Part shown: positions 1 to 7,589 of the stretch, in pieces
How positions within the stretch are numbered: position 1 is the first letter of the stretch
How the letters are laid out: each line of letters opens with the position of its first letter
NCBI RefSeq assembly: GCF_020295405.1
Contig: NZ_JADEYP010000003.1
Location: 1-64,000 of the forward strand
DNA length: 64,000 nt
Reading direction: 5' to 3'
Source: Sphingobacterium bovistauri
GTDB taxonomy: Bacteria; Bacteroidota; Bacteroidia; Sphingobacteriales; Sphingobacteriaceae
Notes under the pieces: generated by a model
Seen by the model: the letters and a program-made list of their open reading frames with translations, nothing else
The model's database searches: none
What the model was told of the DNA's origin: nothing
Made by a program: the position numbers and the translations under genes

Positions 1-54
1 ATTGTACTTTCATATCGTTTTTTGGGTGCACCTCAATTTACAAAAAATTGAGGA

Positions 55-96
55 CAAAAAACATAAGCCCCGCCATTATTTTTTAATGACGGGGCT
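55..96 (-). terminator. metK rho-independent terminator
   Basis: A 13-base stem (66-78 with 84-96) has a T-rich loop. The single non-Watson-Crick position (73/89) is C-A on the plus strand but a G-U wobble in minus-strand RNA. On the minus strand the stem is followed after a few bases by a run of six T (56-61). Both facts assign it to metK. Confidence 0.8.
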
Positions 97-135
97 CTTT
101 AATTAACAGACCTTTTTAGACAGCCTCTTTTATGC

Positions 136-1389
136 TTAAATATTAAAAGCTTCTTTAATTTTATCAACGTAATCTAACTTTTCCCAAGTAAATAAATCTA
201 CTTCTATAGTTTTAGATTCTCCGTTTGAATTTTCAAAAGTCTTAGTTACAGTCTTATTTGTTCTACCCATGTGGCCATACGCGGCTGTCTCTGAGTATAT
301 AGGATTGCGTAAACCTAAGCGAGTCTCGATGCCATAAGGCGTCATATCGAATACTTCAGATATTTTGTTCGCTATTTCCCCGTCGGTTGCACTTATTTTG
401 CTTGTTCCGTAGGTGTTCACGTAAATTCCCATTGGGTCTTTAACGCCAATAGCATAAGATATTTGTACTAATATTTCATCAGCAACGCCAGCTGCAACTA
501 GATTTTTCGCAATATGACGAGTTGCATATGCTGCAGATCTATCTACTTTTGATGGATCTTTACCCGAGAAGGCACCACCGCCGTGCGCGCCTTTGCCACC
601 ATATGTATCCACGATAATTTTTCGACCAGTAAGCCCCGTGTCACCGTGAGGACCTCCAATTACAAACTTTCCAGTAGGGTTTATATGGAATTTGATATTG
701 TCTGTAAATAAAGCTTGAAGTTCAGGCTTCAGTTGTGCCTTTACACGCGGTATCAAGATGTTTTTGATGTCTTCTGTGATCTTCGCTAGCATAGTTGCTT
801 CCGTGTCAAAATCATCATGTTGTGTTGAAATGACAATAGTATCAATACGTTGAGGCTTATGGTCATCACTATATTCTAGCGTGACTTGTGATTTCGCATC
901 TGGACGCAAATATGTGATTGCATCGTTTTCACGTCTCAAATTAGCCAATTCGTATAATAAACGATGAGATAAGTCTAATGCCAATGGCATATAGTTCTCA
1001 GTTTCGTTACTTGCATATCCGAACATGATCCCTTGGTCTCCAGCGCCTTGGTCTTGTCTCGTAGTGCGGTCAACACCTTGGTTAATGTCTGCTGATTGCT
1101 CATGGATAGCGGATAATACGCCGCATGAGTTTGCTTCAAACATATATTCGGACTTTGTGTAGCCTATTTTTTCGATTACAGAACGTGTGATTTTCTGAAC
1201 ATCAAGATATATTTTTGATTTTACCTCTCCTGCTAATACAACTTGTCCTGTTGTTACCAATGTTTCTATCGCTACGCGGGCATCTTCGTCCCAAGCTAAG
1301 AAATTGTCAATTAGAGCATCTGAAATTTGATCGGCAATTTTGTCAGGATGGCCTTCCGATACAGATTCGGATGTAAATAAGTATGCCAT
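136..1389 (-). CDS. metK: S-adenosylmethionine synthetase
   Basis: Makes S-adenosylmethionine from methionine and ATP in the cytoplasm. The 417-residue protein has the usual family length (a little longer than the E. coli enzyme). It carries the N-terminal [13 protein letters not shown] segment, the ATP-binding hexapeptide GAGDQG (about residue 116), the [13 protein letters not shown] segment and the glycine-rich P-loop-like GGGAFSGKD nonapeptide (about 270). The ATG at 1389 directly precedes the GHPDK region at the expected distance. The gene stands alone on the minus strand, with a recognisable promoter at 1556-1586, a leader of about 160 bases that resembles a SAM-II riboswitch, and its own terminator. 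That arrangement suggests feedback control by its product. Identification is secure. Confidence 0.98.
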   Translation of the reverse strand: MAYLFTSESVSEGHPDKIADQISDALIDNFLAWDEDARVAIETLVTTGQVVLAGEVKSKIYLDVQKITRSVIEKIGYTKSEYMFEANSCGVLSAIHEQSADINQGVDRTTRQDQGAGDQGIMFGYASNETENYMPLALDLSHRLLYELANLRRENDAITYLRPDAKSQVTLEYSDDHKPQRIDTIVISTQHDDFDTEATMLAKITEDIKNILIPRVKAQLKPELQALFTDNIKFHINPTGKFVIGGPHGDTGLTGRKIIVDTYGGKGAHGGGAFSGKDPSKVDRSAAYATRHIAKNLVAAGVADEILVQISYAIGVKDPMGIYVNTYGTSKISATDGEIANKISEVFDMTPYGIETRLGLRNPIYSETAAYGHMGRTNKTVTKTFENSNGESKTIEVDLFTWEKLDYVDKIKEAFNI

Positions 1390-1466
1390 ATTTATTTTTT
1401 GTTTTAAAACACTAATAAAATGGAGGTGCTATCGAAAAGATAGAAGTGAAAAACGAATAGTAGAAT

Positions 1467-1541
1467 GGTTTTTAGCACTTTTTTTTCGTGGTTGCAATCT
1501 CCCTTTTTACTTCAGATTTGTAAAATGCAAATCAGTCCACA
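1467..1541 (-). ncRNA. SAM-II-like riboswitch in the metK leader
   Basis: Read on the minus strand: P1 5' arm GTGG (1540-1537), CTGATTT (1535-1529), an inserted hairpin TTTTAC/GTAAAA (1525-1520 with 1510-1505), GG (1502-1501), ATTGCAA (1498-1492), P1 3' arm CCAC (1491-1488), an 11-base linker, then GCTAAAAACC (1476-1467). From memory, the crystallised SAM-II aptamer has CUGAUUU, CC, AUUGCAA and GCUAAAAAGG in this order, with the same 11-base linker and the same 3-base gap between CC and UUGCA. Here CC/GG is swapped to GG/CC, which looks like covariation of a pseudoknot pair. The hairpin inserted in the loop is the main departure. It sits about 8 bases after the predicted transcription start. 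Assignment is by eye, without a covariance search. Confidence 0.68.
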
Positions 1542-1555
1542 TTTTTATTTGGTCG

Positions 1556-1586
1556 CAAAGTTACAACTCTTTTATTATTATCACAA
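1556..1586 (-). promoter_or_regulatory. metK promoter
   Basis: On the minus strand a TTG (1586-1584) is followed after 20 bases by TAACTTTG (1563-1556), an exact match to the Bacteroidota -7 consensus TAnnTTTG. The predicted start is near 1549, giving a leader of about 160 bases. Confidence 0.68.
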
Positions 1587-1610
1587 TAAATGAATCCTAT
1601 ATTATTAATT

Positions 1611-1640
1611 TTTGTACGTTATTAAATTGGTTTATATTTA
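1611..1640 (+). promoter_or_regulatory. Possible promoter of the lipid kinase gene
   Basis: TTTG (1611-1614), 18 bases, TATATTTA (1633-1640). One mismatch to TAnnTTTG. It would give a leader of about 12 bases before the ATG at 1658. The same TTTG-18-TAnnTTT layout recurs before exbB and the DUF5686 gene. Confidence 0.4.
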
Positions 1641-1657
1641 CTGTGTTGAATATTGAT

Positions 1658-2536
1658 ATGGAAGAACAGAAGAAGATACTTTTTGTAATTAATCCTATTT
1701 CGGGGGGGAAGAAAAAGACAGCCTTTAATAAGAAAGTTTTGGAAGTCTTGGATATGGGAAAGTTCAAGCCAACATTTCAACATACATCTGGTCCTAATCA
1801 TGCGTATGAATTAGGTCAAATGGCAATCAAGGAAGGCTATGATGCCGTGGTAGCAGTTGGTGGTGACGGGACAATTAATGAGTTGGGATCAGCTCTTCTG
1901 GGGACTAATATCCCCATGGGAATTATTCCAGAAGGTTCTGGTAATGGTTTAGCCTTGTATTTGGGTATACCTATGAACGAAACATCAGCAATTAATAGGC
2001 TGAATCGTTTTGAAACTGTTGACGTGGATTGCGGCCTCATTAATGATAAGCCTTTCTTTAATATTGCAGGAATGGGATTTGACGCCTCTGTATCGGATAG
2101 GTTTGCAAATGATTCTGTCAGAGGTCCAATCGGTTATCTTCGTTCGGCCATTAATGTCATAAGTAATTATAAGCCTTGTCGATATGAGTTGGTAATAGAT
2201 GGTGTATCGTATGAAAGAGAGGCTTTTATGATCTCCGTAGCAAACTCTCCGCAGTATGGAAACAATGCCTATATAGCGCCAAATGCGTCTGTTACTGACG
2301 GGGTCTTGGATGTATGTATTGTGCATAAGTTCCCAATGTATACGTTACCCATGATGGTTTTTCATTTATTTAATAGATCGGCTGATCAATCTGAATATGT
2401 TGAAATTATTCCAGGAAGGGATATTAAAATAAAACGTAAGGAAGATGGCCCATTGCATGTCGATGGAGAGCCAATTACTATGGTTGGTGATTTGAATATA
2501 TGTGTAAAGCCACGTTCATTAAAAATAATTTGTTAA
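1658..2536 (+). CDS. Diacylglycerol/lipid kinase family protein (YegS-like)
   Basis: A 292-residue member of the DAGK/YegS lipid kinase family, which phosphorylates lipid alcohols such as diacylglycerol with ATP at the cytoplasmic membrane face. It starts with the typical strand and turn KKILFVINPISGGKK and has the nucleotide-binding VGGDGTINELGSAL segment (about residue 64) and PEGSGNGLALYLG just after it. The reading frame stays open upstream to 1340, but the ATG at 1658 was chosen because the family begins a few residues before the FVINP strand and the upstream part overlaps the metK leader. The SUI1 gene follows 12 bases later. The exact lipid substrate is not visible. Sphingosine or undecaprenol kinase activity is possible. 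Confidence 0.88.
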   Translation: MEEQKKILFVINPISGGKKKTAFNKKVLEVLDMGKFKPTFQHTSGPNHAYELGQMAIKEGYDAVVAVGGDGTINELGSALLGTNIPMGIIPEGSGNGLALYLGIPMNETSAINRLNRFETVDVDCGLINDKPFFNIAGMGFDASVSDRFANDSVRGPIGYLRSAINVISNYKPCRYELVIDGVSYEREAFMISVANSPQYGNNAYIAPNASVTDGVLDVCIVHKFPMYTLPMMVFHLFNRSADQSEYVEIIPGRDIKIKRKEDGPLHVDGEPITMVGDLNICVKPRSLKIIC

Positions 2537-2548
2537 GAATAAAATACA

Positions 2549-2896
2549 ATGGCTAAGCAAAAGAAACAAAGGTTTGAAGGTATAGTATATTCGACAGATT
2601 CAACTTTTGAGTATGAATCTGATAATACTGAAATAATAGAGAGCTTACCCGCTAAGCAACAAAAACTTCGTGTTGAGCTGGATAAAAAGTCTAGAAAAGG
2701 AAAAGTAGTTACTTTAATTTCAGGTTTTATATGTACAGATGACGATTTACAAGATCTAGCAAAAATATTAAAACAAAAATGTGGGGTAGGTGGAAGTGCC
2801 AAAGAAGGCGAAATACTGATACAAGGTGACTTTAAACAAAAGATATTTGAATTATTGAAAAGTCTTGACTATCAAGTAAAACTTGTTGGGGGATAA
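2549..2896 (+). CDS. SUI1/eIF1-family translation factor (YciH-like)
   Basis: A 115-residue protein with the SUI1 fold, in the bacterial YciH group related to eukaryotic eIF1. It probably acts at the ribosome during initiation, although the bacterial role is poorly defined. After a variable, lysine-rich N-terminus, the domain spans about residues 38-115. It includes the basic DKKSRKGKVVTLISGF stretch, the LAKILKQKCGVGGSAKEGEI loop typical of the family, and the closing ILIQGDFKQKIFELLKSL. The start ATG lies 12 bases after the lipid kinase stop, so the two genes are probably cotranscribed. Nothing looks unusual. Family assignment is confident. Confidence 0.88.
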   Translation: MAKQKKQRFEGIVYSTDSTFEYESDNTEIIESLPAKQQKLRVELDKKSRKGKVVTLISGFICTDDDLQDLAKILKQKCGVGGSAKEGEILIQGDFKQKIFELLKSLDYQVKLVGG

Positions 2897-3297
2897 CAAT
2901 ATTGTCGTTCTTAAGTCGTTTATATAAAGAATGTTACAAAGTCCGGTTGTTTGTCCGAAGCGTAAGGTGTTAAAATTCAAAGTGAGTGTTTGGTTACTTA
3001 TTTTTTGGTGTTAACTATTTATTAATTTGGATATGCAAAAAAAAATGGTTTTTATTGCATAATATTCAGTAGATGGATTTGGGTTTTTAATCACGCATGA
3101 GGATAGGATTACCGCGCTGATCGTTCTTATCGTAGTCCATAAAAGAATAATAAAAAACGGGTTGAAAAAATTTGAATTTTATATCAAAATAGTATATTTG
3201 TTTTGACAATAGTCAGAATGATGTCAATAATTTGCATTATTTTAATAGAATTAAACATAATAATTAAACAACAGTAAAAATCTAAAACTTAGTAAAA
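2897..3297. other. 401-base intergenic region before the TonB operon
   Basis: Holds the exbB promoter (3171-3200) and an inverted repeat at the start site (3203-3227). It also has an imperfect A/T-rich hairpin at 3033-3060 (ATGCAA arm against TTGCAT) without a T-run, so probably not a terminator. A locally GC-richer block at about 3090-3140 contains a possible 17-codon reading frame on the minus strand (3087-3140). No other gene is visible. Confidence 0.6.
3171..3200 (+). promoter_or_regulatory. exbB operon promoter
   Basis: TTTG (3171-3174), 18 bases, TATATTTG (3193-3200), a perfect match to the Bacteroidota consensus. The predicted start is near 3206, with a leader of about 90 bases. TTGACA (3203-3208) and TGTCAA (3222-3227) form an inverted repeat right at the start of the transcript. 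Confidence 0.6.
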
Positions 3298-4128
3298 ATG
3301 GCAAACGCACCAAAAACTACTAGCCCAGCACAGCAAGAAAGCGGCAATTCAGGTAATTTATTTGCGAGTTTAGCAATCGTTATTTGTTTCATAGTTGGTT
3401 ATTTAATCTGGCAATATGTGATGGGAAATCCTTCAAATTTTGTCGATGGAAATCCTGAAAACCAACCTCTTCCAGGTAACTATGGTGGTATGGTTTACCA
3501 TGCTGGTGTGATCGTACCAGTTCTTATCGGTTTATTTTTGATGGTATTTGTTTTCTCAATTGAGCGTTTTATCGTTATTGGTAAAGCTTCAGGTACAGGA
3601 AATGTAGGTAATTTCGTTAGAAAGGTACAATCATTATTAAAAACTGGAAACATTGATTCAGCTATCGCTGAGTGTGACAAACAAAAAGGTTCTGTAGCTA
3701 ACGTAATCAAAGCAGGTTTATTGAAATATAAAGACGTTGAAGCTAATCCAGGATTAGACGCTGAAAAATCAGCTTTAGCTATCCAAAAAGAAATCGAAGA
3801 GACTACAGCATTAGAAATGCCAATGTTAGAGAAAAACTTAAACGTATTAGCTACATTAGTTTCTATCGGTACATTAACAGGTCTATTAGGTACAGTAACA
3901 GGTATGATCAAGGCCTTCTCTGCATTAGCAACAGGTGGTGCTCCAGATTCAGCTAAATTAGCAAACGGTATCTCTGAGGCCCTTATCAATACGGCTACAG
4001 GTATCGCATGTTCTACTTTTGCAATTGTATTCTACAATATCTTAACTGCAAAAATTGACAAATTAACTTATTCTATCGACGAGGCTGGTTTCTCAATCGT
4101 ACAAACGTACGCTGCTAACCACAAGTAA
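3298..4128 (+). CDS. exbB: ExbB/TolQ/MotA-family proton channel protein
   Basis: Inner-membrane subunit of the TonB-ExbB-ExbD motor, which passes proton-motive force to outer-membrane receptors. The 276-residue protein has an extra N-terminal membrane segment (about 22-43), typical of Bacteroidota ExbB. A second follows at about 71-95 with the conserved FSIERFIVIG end. A long cytoplasmic region precedes the paired segments LATLVSIGTLTGLLGTVTGM (about 182-201) and INTATGIACSTFAIVFYNIL (about 230-249), which line the channel. It is the first gene of the operon. A 99-base gap with a hairpin separates it from exbD. This motor must serve the many SusC and TonB-dependent receptors of the genome, several of them in this window. 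Confidence 0.95.
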   Translation: MANAPKTTSPAQQESGNSGNLFASLAIVICFIVGYLIWQYVMGNPSNFVDGNPENQPLPGNYGGMVYHAGVIVPVLIGLFLMVFVFSIERFIVIGKASGTGNVGNFVRKVQSLLKTGNIDSAIAECDKQKGSVANVIKAGLLKYKDVEANPGLDAEKSALAIQKEIEETTALEMPMLEKNLNVLATLVSIGTLTGLLGTVTGMIKAFSALATGGAPDSAKLANGISEALINTATGIACSTFAIVFYNILTAKIDKLTYSIDEAGFSIVQTYAANHK

Positions 4129-4140
4129 GATGTTTTAAAA

Positions 4141-4175
4141 ATTATTTCAATTTTTTTTATGGAAAATGAAATAAT
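4141..4175 (+). repeat. Imperfect hairpin between exbB and exbD
   Basis: ATTATTTCAATTTT (4141-4154) pairs with AAAATGAAATAAT (4163-4175) with one bulged base. It is not followed by a T-run, so more likely an mRNA-stabilising or processing hairpin than a terminator. It could help set more ExbB than ExbD. Confidence 0.35.
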
Positions 4176-4227
4176 AAAGCATCATTAGATTAAGACATAG
4201 AGTTGTTAATATATAAAAGGTAAAGAA

Positions 4228-4884
4228 ATGGGTAAAGCAAAAGTAAAAAGAGCCAGTACATCGATCGACATGACGGCGATGTGTGACGTGTCTTTCTTGC
4301 TTCTTACATTCTTCGTTCTTACAGCAACTGCTAGGACTCCTGAAACCCTGACGGTTGATACAGCGCCTTCATATTCACAAGCAAAATTGCCTGATGGTAA
4401 TTTGGCTGTAATTACAGTAGGAGATGAAGGTAAAGTATTCTTCAGTATGAGTGATCCTAATGTACGTGTACAGACATTGCAACAAATGGCTAGCATTTAC
4501 GGTGTAGAATTCACTCCAGAAGAGTACGGTAAGTTCAAAAATCTTGAGGATTTTGGTGTAAACATGAAGACAATGAAGACATTGTTGGCAGCAGATCAAT
4601 CAGAAAGAACGGCAGAAAGACAAAGTGGAATTCCTGTTGACTCAACGCAGACTACTTCAAATGAGTTGTTTTCATGGGTTAAGCAGGCTCGTATAGCTTC
4701 AGCTACGATTTTGAAAGATAAGGCATTAGAGGATGGTAAAGATCCAGACGATATTGAACTAATGACTGTAGCAATCAAATCTGATGCGGATGAGAAATTT
4801 CCAAGTTTGAATTTAATAATTGAGACATTACGTAATCAGAAACAAAATAAGTTCAGTTTCGTTACTGGCCTTAAAGCTGATTAA
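4228..4884 (+). CDS. exbD: ExbD-family protein, long form
   Basis: First of two ExbD paralogues. It has one N-terminal membrane segment (about 20-36) and a periplasmic domain. The segment SIDMTAMCDVSFLLLTFFVL contains the membrane-border aspartate (D20) that carries protons in ExbD/TolR proteins. At 218 residues it is longer than ordinary ExbD (about 140). The extra length is a charged insertion at roughly residues 75-165, between the first strand and the final strands SLNLIIETLRNQKQNKFSFV. The second exbD follows after 13 bases. Paired exbD genes of unequal length are common in Bacteroidota TonB operons, and the two may form a heterodimeric stator. Confidence 0.9.
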   Translation: MGKAKVKRASTSIDMTAMCDVSFLLLTFFVLTATARTPETLTVDTAPSYSQAKLPDGNLAVITVGDEGKVFFSMSDPNVRVQTLQQMASIYGVEFTPEEYGKFKNLEDFGVNMKTMKTLLAADQSERTAERQSGIPVDSTQTTSNELFSWVKQARIASATILKDKALEDGKDPDDIELMTVAIKSDADEKFPSLNLIIETLRNQKQNKFSFVTGLKAD

Positions 4885-4897
4885 TAATAATATTTAA

Positions 4898-5455
4898 ATG
4901 GCAGAATTAAATCAAGACTCCGGTAAAAAGGGTAAAGGTGGAAAGGTAAGAGCCAAGAAAAATGGGGGTAAGGTAGATCTTACAGCCATGGTGGATTTGG
5001 CGTTCTTATTGATTACATTCTTTATGTTGACAACATCCTTGAATAAGCCCCAAGCTATGGACGTAGCGATGCCAGACAAAAACGTTGAAACAGATAAAGA
5101 TACTGATGTAGACGTAGATGAGCATCGTAGTGTAACATTGGTTTTAGGATCAGATGATAAGCTGGTGTGGTATCAAGGAGATGTTAAGAATCCACTTCAA
5201 GCTCCTGCAGTGATTGATTATAGCGCAGAAGGATTGCGTGCAGTATTAATGAGAATGCAAAAACTTGTTCCACAACAAGCTGGCGGCAAAGACATTATCG
5301 TTGTAATTCGTCCTAGTGAAAAATCAGTTACACGCAACATTATTGATGCGTTGGATGAAATGAAGATTGTAGACATTAAGCGTTATATGATATCTAACCG
5401 TATCATGAACGAAGAAATTGAGCTATTGAAAAAAGAAAATTTGTACAACGATTAG
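4898..5455 (+). CDS. exbD: ExbD-family protein, second copy
   Basis: Second ExbD paralogue, 185 residues. A lysine- and glycine-rich cytoplasmic N-terminus (about 1-25) leads into KVDLTAMVDLAFLLITFFML, with the protonatable aspartate at D33 and one membrane segment. The periplasmic part includes the WYQGDVKNP segment and ends in IIDALDEMKIVDIKRYMISN, matching the closing helix and strand of ExbD. It lies 13 bases after the first exbD and 33 bases before tonB, so it is in the same transcript. The different periplasmic domains suggest the two proteins are not interchangeable. Confidence 0.92.
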   Translation: MAELNQDSGKKGKGGKVRAKKNGGKVDLTAMVDLAFLLITFFMLTTSLNKPQAMDVAMPDKNVETDKDTDVDVDEHRSVTLVLGSDDKLVWYQGDVKNPLQAPAVIDYSAEGLRAVLMRMQKLVPQQAGGKDIIVVIRPSEKSVTRNIIDALDEMKIVDIKRYMISNRIMNEEIELLKKENLYND

Positions 5456-5488
5456 TTGTTGTATAGGTTCTCATAAACTAATAATAAT

Positions 5489-6367
5489 ATGTTTGGAAAA
5501 TTAAATATATTTAAAAGTGAGTGGCTTGATGTTGTCTTCGAGAACAGGAATAAAGCTTACGGTGCTTATGAGCTACGTAAGATGGGTCCAAAAGCAACTA
5601 ATACTGCACTAGCTATTGTAGTAGCTGTGGTGACCGTATTCAGTTTACCAAAAGCTTTGAATTTAGACCTTTTCAAAAGTGAAGAAGGTCCTAAGGAAGA
5701 AGTAGCATTTACTGAAGAAGTTACGCTAGAGGATTTGGCTGAAGAATTACCTGAAGAGGAAAAGCCGCCTGTACAAGAAGAAGCACCAAAGATTGCAGAA
5801 TCTAAGCCCGCTTTAGATGTTGTAGCTCTTCCAGAGATTAAGCCAGTTCCTAAAGAAAAGGCTGTGACGGAAGAAGTAGCAACAGTAGAGGAAGCTACTG
5901 ATAAGAAAAAACTCATCGGTCCAGTGGCGATGAAAGGTATGAAAGGCGGAAGTATCACTACTGAAGGTAAATGGGGTACAAAAGATGTAGCTGGTGCTGC
6001 AACTGGTAGTACGAAAGGCGTTGAAGGTGGTACAGGTACAGGTGAAGAGATTTTCCAATCCGTGGAAATTCAACCAGAGCCACCAGGTGGTCTAAATGCG
6101 TTCCGTAAATGGATCGGAGATAACTATCAATACCCTCAGTCAGCAATTGATGCTGGTGTGAAAGGAACAGTACAAGTTACTTTCGTTGTAGAGAAAGATG
6201 GTTCATTGACAGACATTAAAGTAGCGCGTGATTTATCATATGGTACAGGACAAGCAGCTATTAACGTTTTGAAAAGAGCGAAGAAGTGGAGTCCAGGTAT
6301 TCAAAATGGTAGACCGGTACGTGTTGCGTATTCACTTCCTATTCGTTTGGATTTATCAAATATGTAA
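5489..6367 (+). CDS. tonB: TonB energy transducer
   Basis: 292-residue TonB protein that spans the periplasm and contacts the TonB box of outer-membrane receptors. The N-terminus has the Bacteroidota-typical FENRNKAYGAYELRK motif before a single membrane segment (about 36-55). A Glu/Pro/Lys-rich periplasmic spacer runs from about 65 to 130. A glycine-rich linker follows, then the C-terminal TonB domain (about 197-292) with the characteristic YPQSAIDAGVKGTVQVTFVV and RAKKWSPGIQNGRPVRVAYS. The stop codon overlaps the ATG of the next small gene (TAATG), which implies translational coupling. Assignment is secure. Confidence 0.95.
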   Translation: MFGKLNIFKSEWLDVVFENRNKAYGAYELRKMGPKATNTALAIVVAVVTVFSLPKALNLDLFKSEEGPKEEVAFTEEVTLEDLAEELPEEEKPPVQEEAPKIAESKPALDVVALPEIKPVPKEKAVTEEVATVEEATDKKKLIGPVAMKGMKGGSITTEGKWGTKDVAGAATGSTKGVEGGTGTGEEIFQSVEIQPEPPGGLNAFRKWIGDNYQYPQSAIDAGVKGTVQVTFVVEKDGSLTDIKVARDLSYGTGQAAINVLKRAKKWSPGIQNGRPVRVAYSLPIRLDLSNM

Positions 6368-6606
6368 TGAATAATTCAGAAATGAATACCAATAAATTTA
6401 GACAGAAATCGCCAACAAAGCGATTTCTGTCTATTTTAGGCCTATGCATGTTTTTCTTTTATTTCATTGTAGGGCTCCTAATAATCTTTTGGAAAGATTT
6501 TCCAATTGAAATTGACAAAACATATAAGAATATGTTTGGAATATTACTCATTGTATATTCTTTTATGCGTTTTGCTAGATTGTGGCAAAATAATTTTATA
6601 CGTTAA
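6367..6606 (+). CDS. Small conserved-context membrane protein
   Basis: A 79-residue protein with a polar N-terminus (1-19) and two predicted membrane segments (about 20-43 and 54-68), so probably inner-membrane. Its ATG overlaps the tonB stop codon and the next gene begins 3 bases after its stop. This tight packing indicates it is a real, cotranscribed member of the TonB operon. I do not recognise a family motif. A role as an accessory of the TonB complex or of the PstS-like lipoprotein is only a guess from position. Confidence 0.65.
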   Translation: MNNSEMNTNKFRQKSPTKRFLSILGLCMFFFYFIVGLLIIFWKDFPIEIDKTYKNMFGILLIVYSFMRFARLWQNNFIR

Positions 6607-6609
6607 AAA

Positions 6610-7563
6610 ATGTTAAGGATTAATCCTTTTTTTCAAAAGTTAATCATATTGGTAATGAATTTGTTCTATAGAATAGTATATATGTTAACAGCTTTTATTT
6701 TTTTCATTTCTTGTAGTAACAATTCAAGAGATGAAAATAAGAAGGATGACATTTTATCAGGCAATATATCGGTTTTGGTAGATGAAACGTTAATGCCGAT
6801 AGCTTTAGAACAAAAGGAGGTCTTTGAAAGCTCGTATTATAATGCGAAGATTGATTTAGTAGGCAAGCCAGAAGTCCAAGCCGTTAATGATTTAATTAAA
6901 GGAGACGCAGCCATGATCATATTATCGCGAGAATTGACATCGGAGGAGCGTAAATCGTTTGAACAACGATCTATTACGCCACGAATTTATTCGTTCGCTT
7001 ATGATGCTGTAGTATTGATAGGTAGTTTGGATGTTGATTCAACAATAAAGAGTCAAGACATTATCGATTTAATGAGCGGTACTAATATCCGCAATACGAA
7101 ATTGGTTATAGACAATCCGAATTCAAGTTTGGTTAGATATTTTAGAGAATATGGTAAGCTTCAAAAAATAGCTAATACATATTTGGAAGTAGCTAATGAC
7201 GCTGAGGGTGTTTTGTCTACGGTAGCAGAAGGGAATGGTAAAATTGGATTACTAAGTTTTAATCAATATTTATCTTTGGAAAGAAGCTTTTTAAAAAAGG
7301 ATAAAATTCGTATCTTGAGCGTGCTGAATGATACTTTGGGTTCACCAAAATATGTTAAGCCTTCGCAGGCATCTCTTTCTACCGGGGAATATCCCTTAAA
7401 AAGAGAGTTAAAAGTGTTAAATTACCAACCGAACTTAGGATTGGGGATGGGGTTTTCAGCTTTTATGACAGGAGATAGAGGGCAACGAATTGTATTAAAA
7501 TCAGGTTTATTGCCTGCTATAATGCCAGGAAGAGAAATTATAATTAGAGATAACATAAATTAG
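6610..7563 (+). CDS. PstS-like substrate-binding lipoprotein
   Basis: A lipoprotein with a hydrophobic leader ending in FFISC (lipidated Cys 35 from this start). It is followed by a domain like periplasmic phosphate/anion-binding proteins: an opening ISVLVDETLMPIALEQKEVFE, then AAMIILSRELTSEER and FAYDAVVLIGS. The start is uncertain. ATG 6655 would give a standard 20-residue lipoprotein leader, while ATG 6610 is nearest the upstream gene. No Pst permease or ATPase genes are nearby. The setting between tonB and a TPR protein suggests an envelope role tied to TonB rather than an ordinary ABC importer. The ligand is not visible in the sequence. Confidence 0.75.
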   Translation: MLRINPFFQKLIILVMNLFYRIVYMLTAFIFFISCSNNSRDENKKDDILSGNISVLVDETLMPIALEQKEVFESSYYNAKIDLVGKPEVQAVNDLIKGDAAMIILSRELTSEERKSFEQRSITPRIYSFAYDAVVLIGSLDVDSTIKSQDIIDLMSGTNIRNTKLVIDNPNSSLVRYFREYGKLQKIANTYLEVANDAEGVLSTVAEGNGKIGLLSFNQYLSLERSFLKKDKIRILSVLNDTLGSPKYVKPSQASLSTGEYPLKRELKVLNYQPNLGLGMGFSAFMTGDRGQRIVLKSGLLPAIMPGREIIIRDNIN

Positions 7564-7589
7564 TAAAATAACTAAGAAACATAAATATA

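Noticed and set aside
1340..1657. N-terminal extension of the lipid kinase reading frame
   Set aside because: It runs through the metK promoter, leader and start region and has no family-like sequence; the ATG at 1658 gives the normal protein.
3033..3060. Hairpin after the SUI1 gene as a terminator
   Set aside because: The arms are A/T-rich with mismatches and no T-run follows; it lies over 130 bases after the stop.
5566..5958. 130-codon antisense reading frame within tonB
   Set aside because: It mirrors the Glu/Pro/Lys-rich spacer of TonB in another frame and has Ser/Thr-rich low-complexity composition; a shadow.
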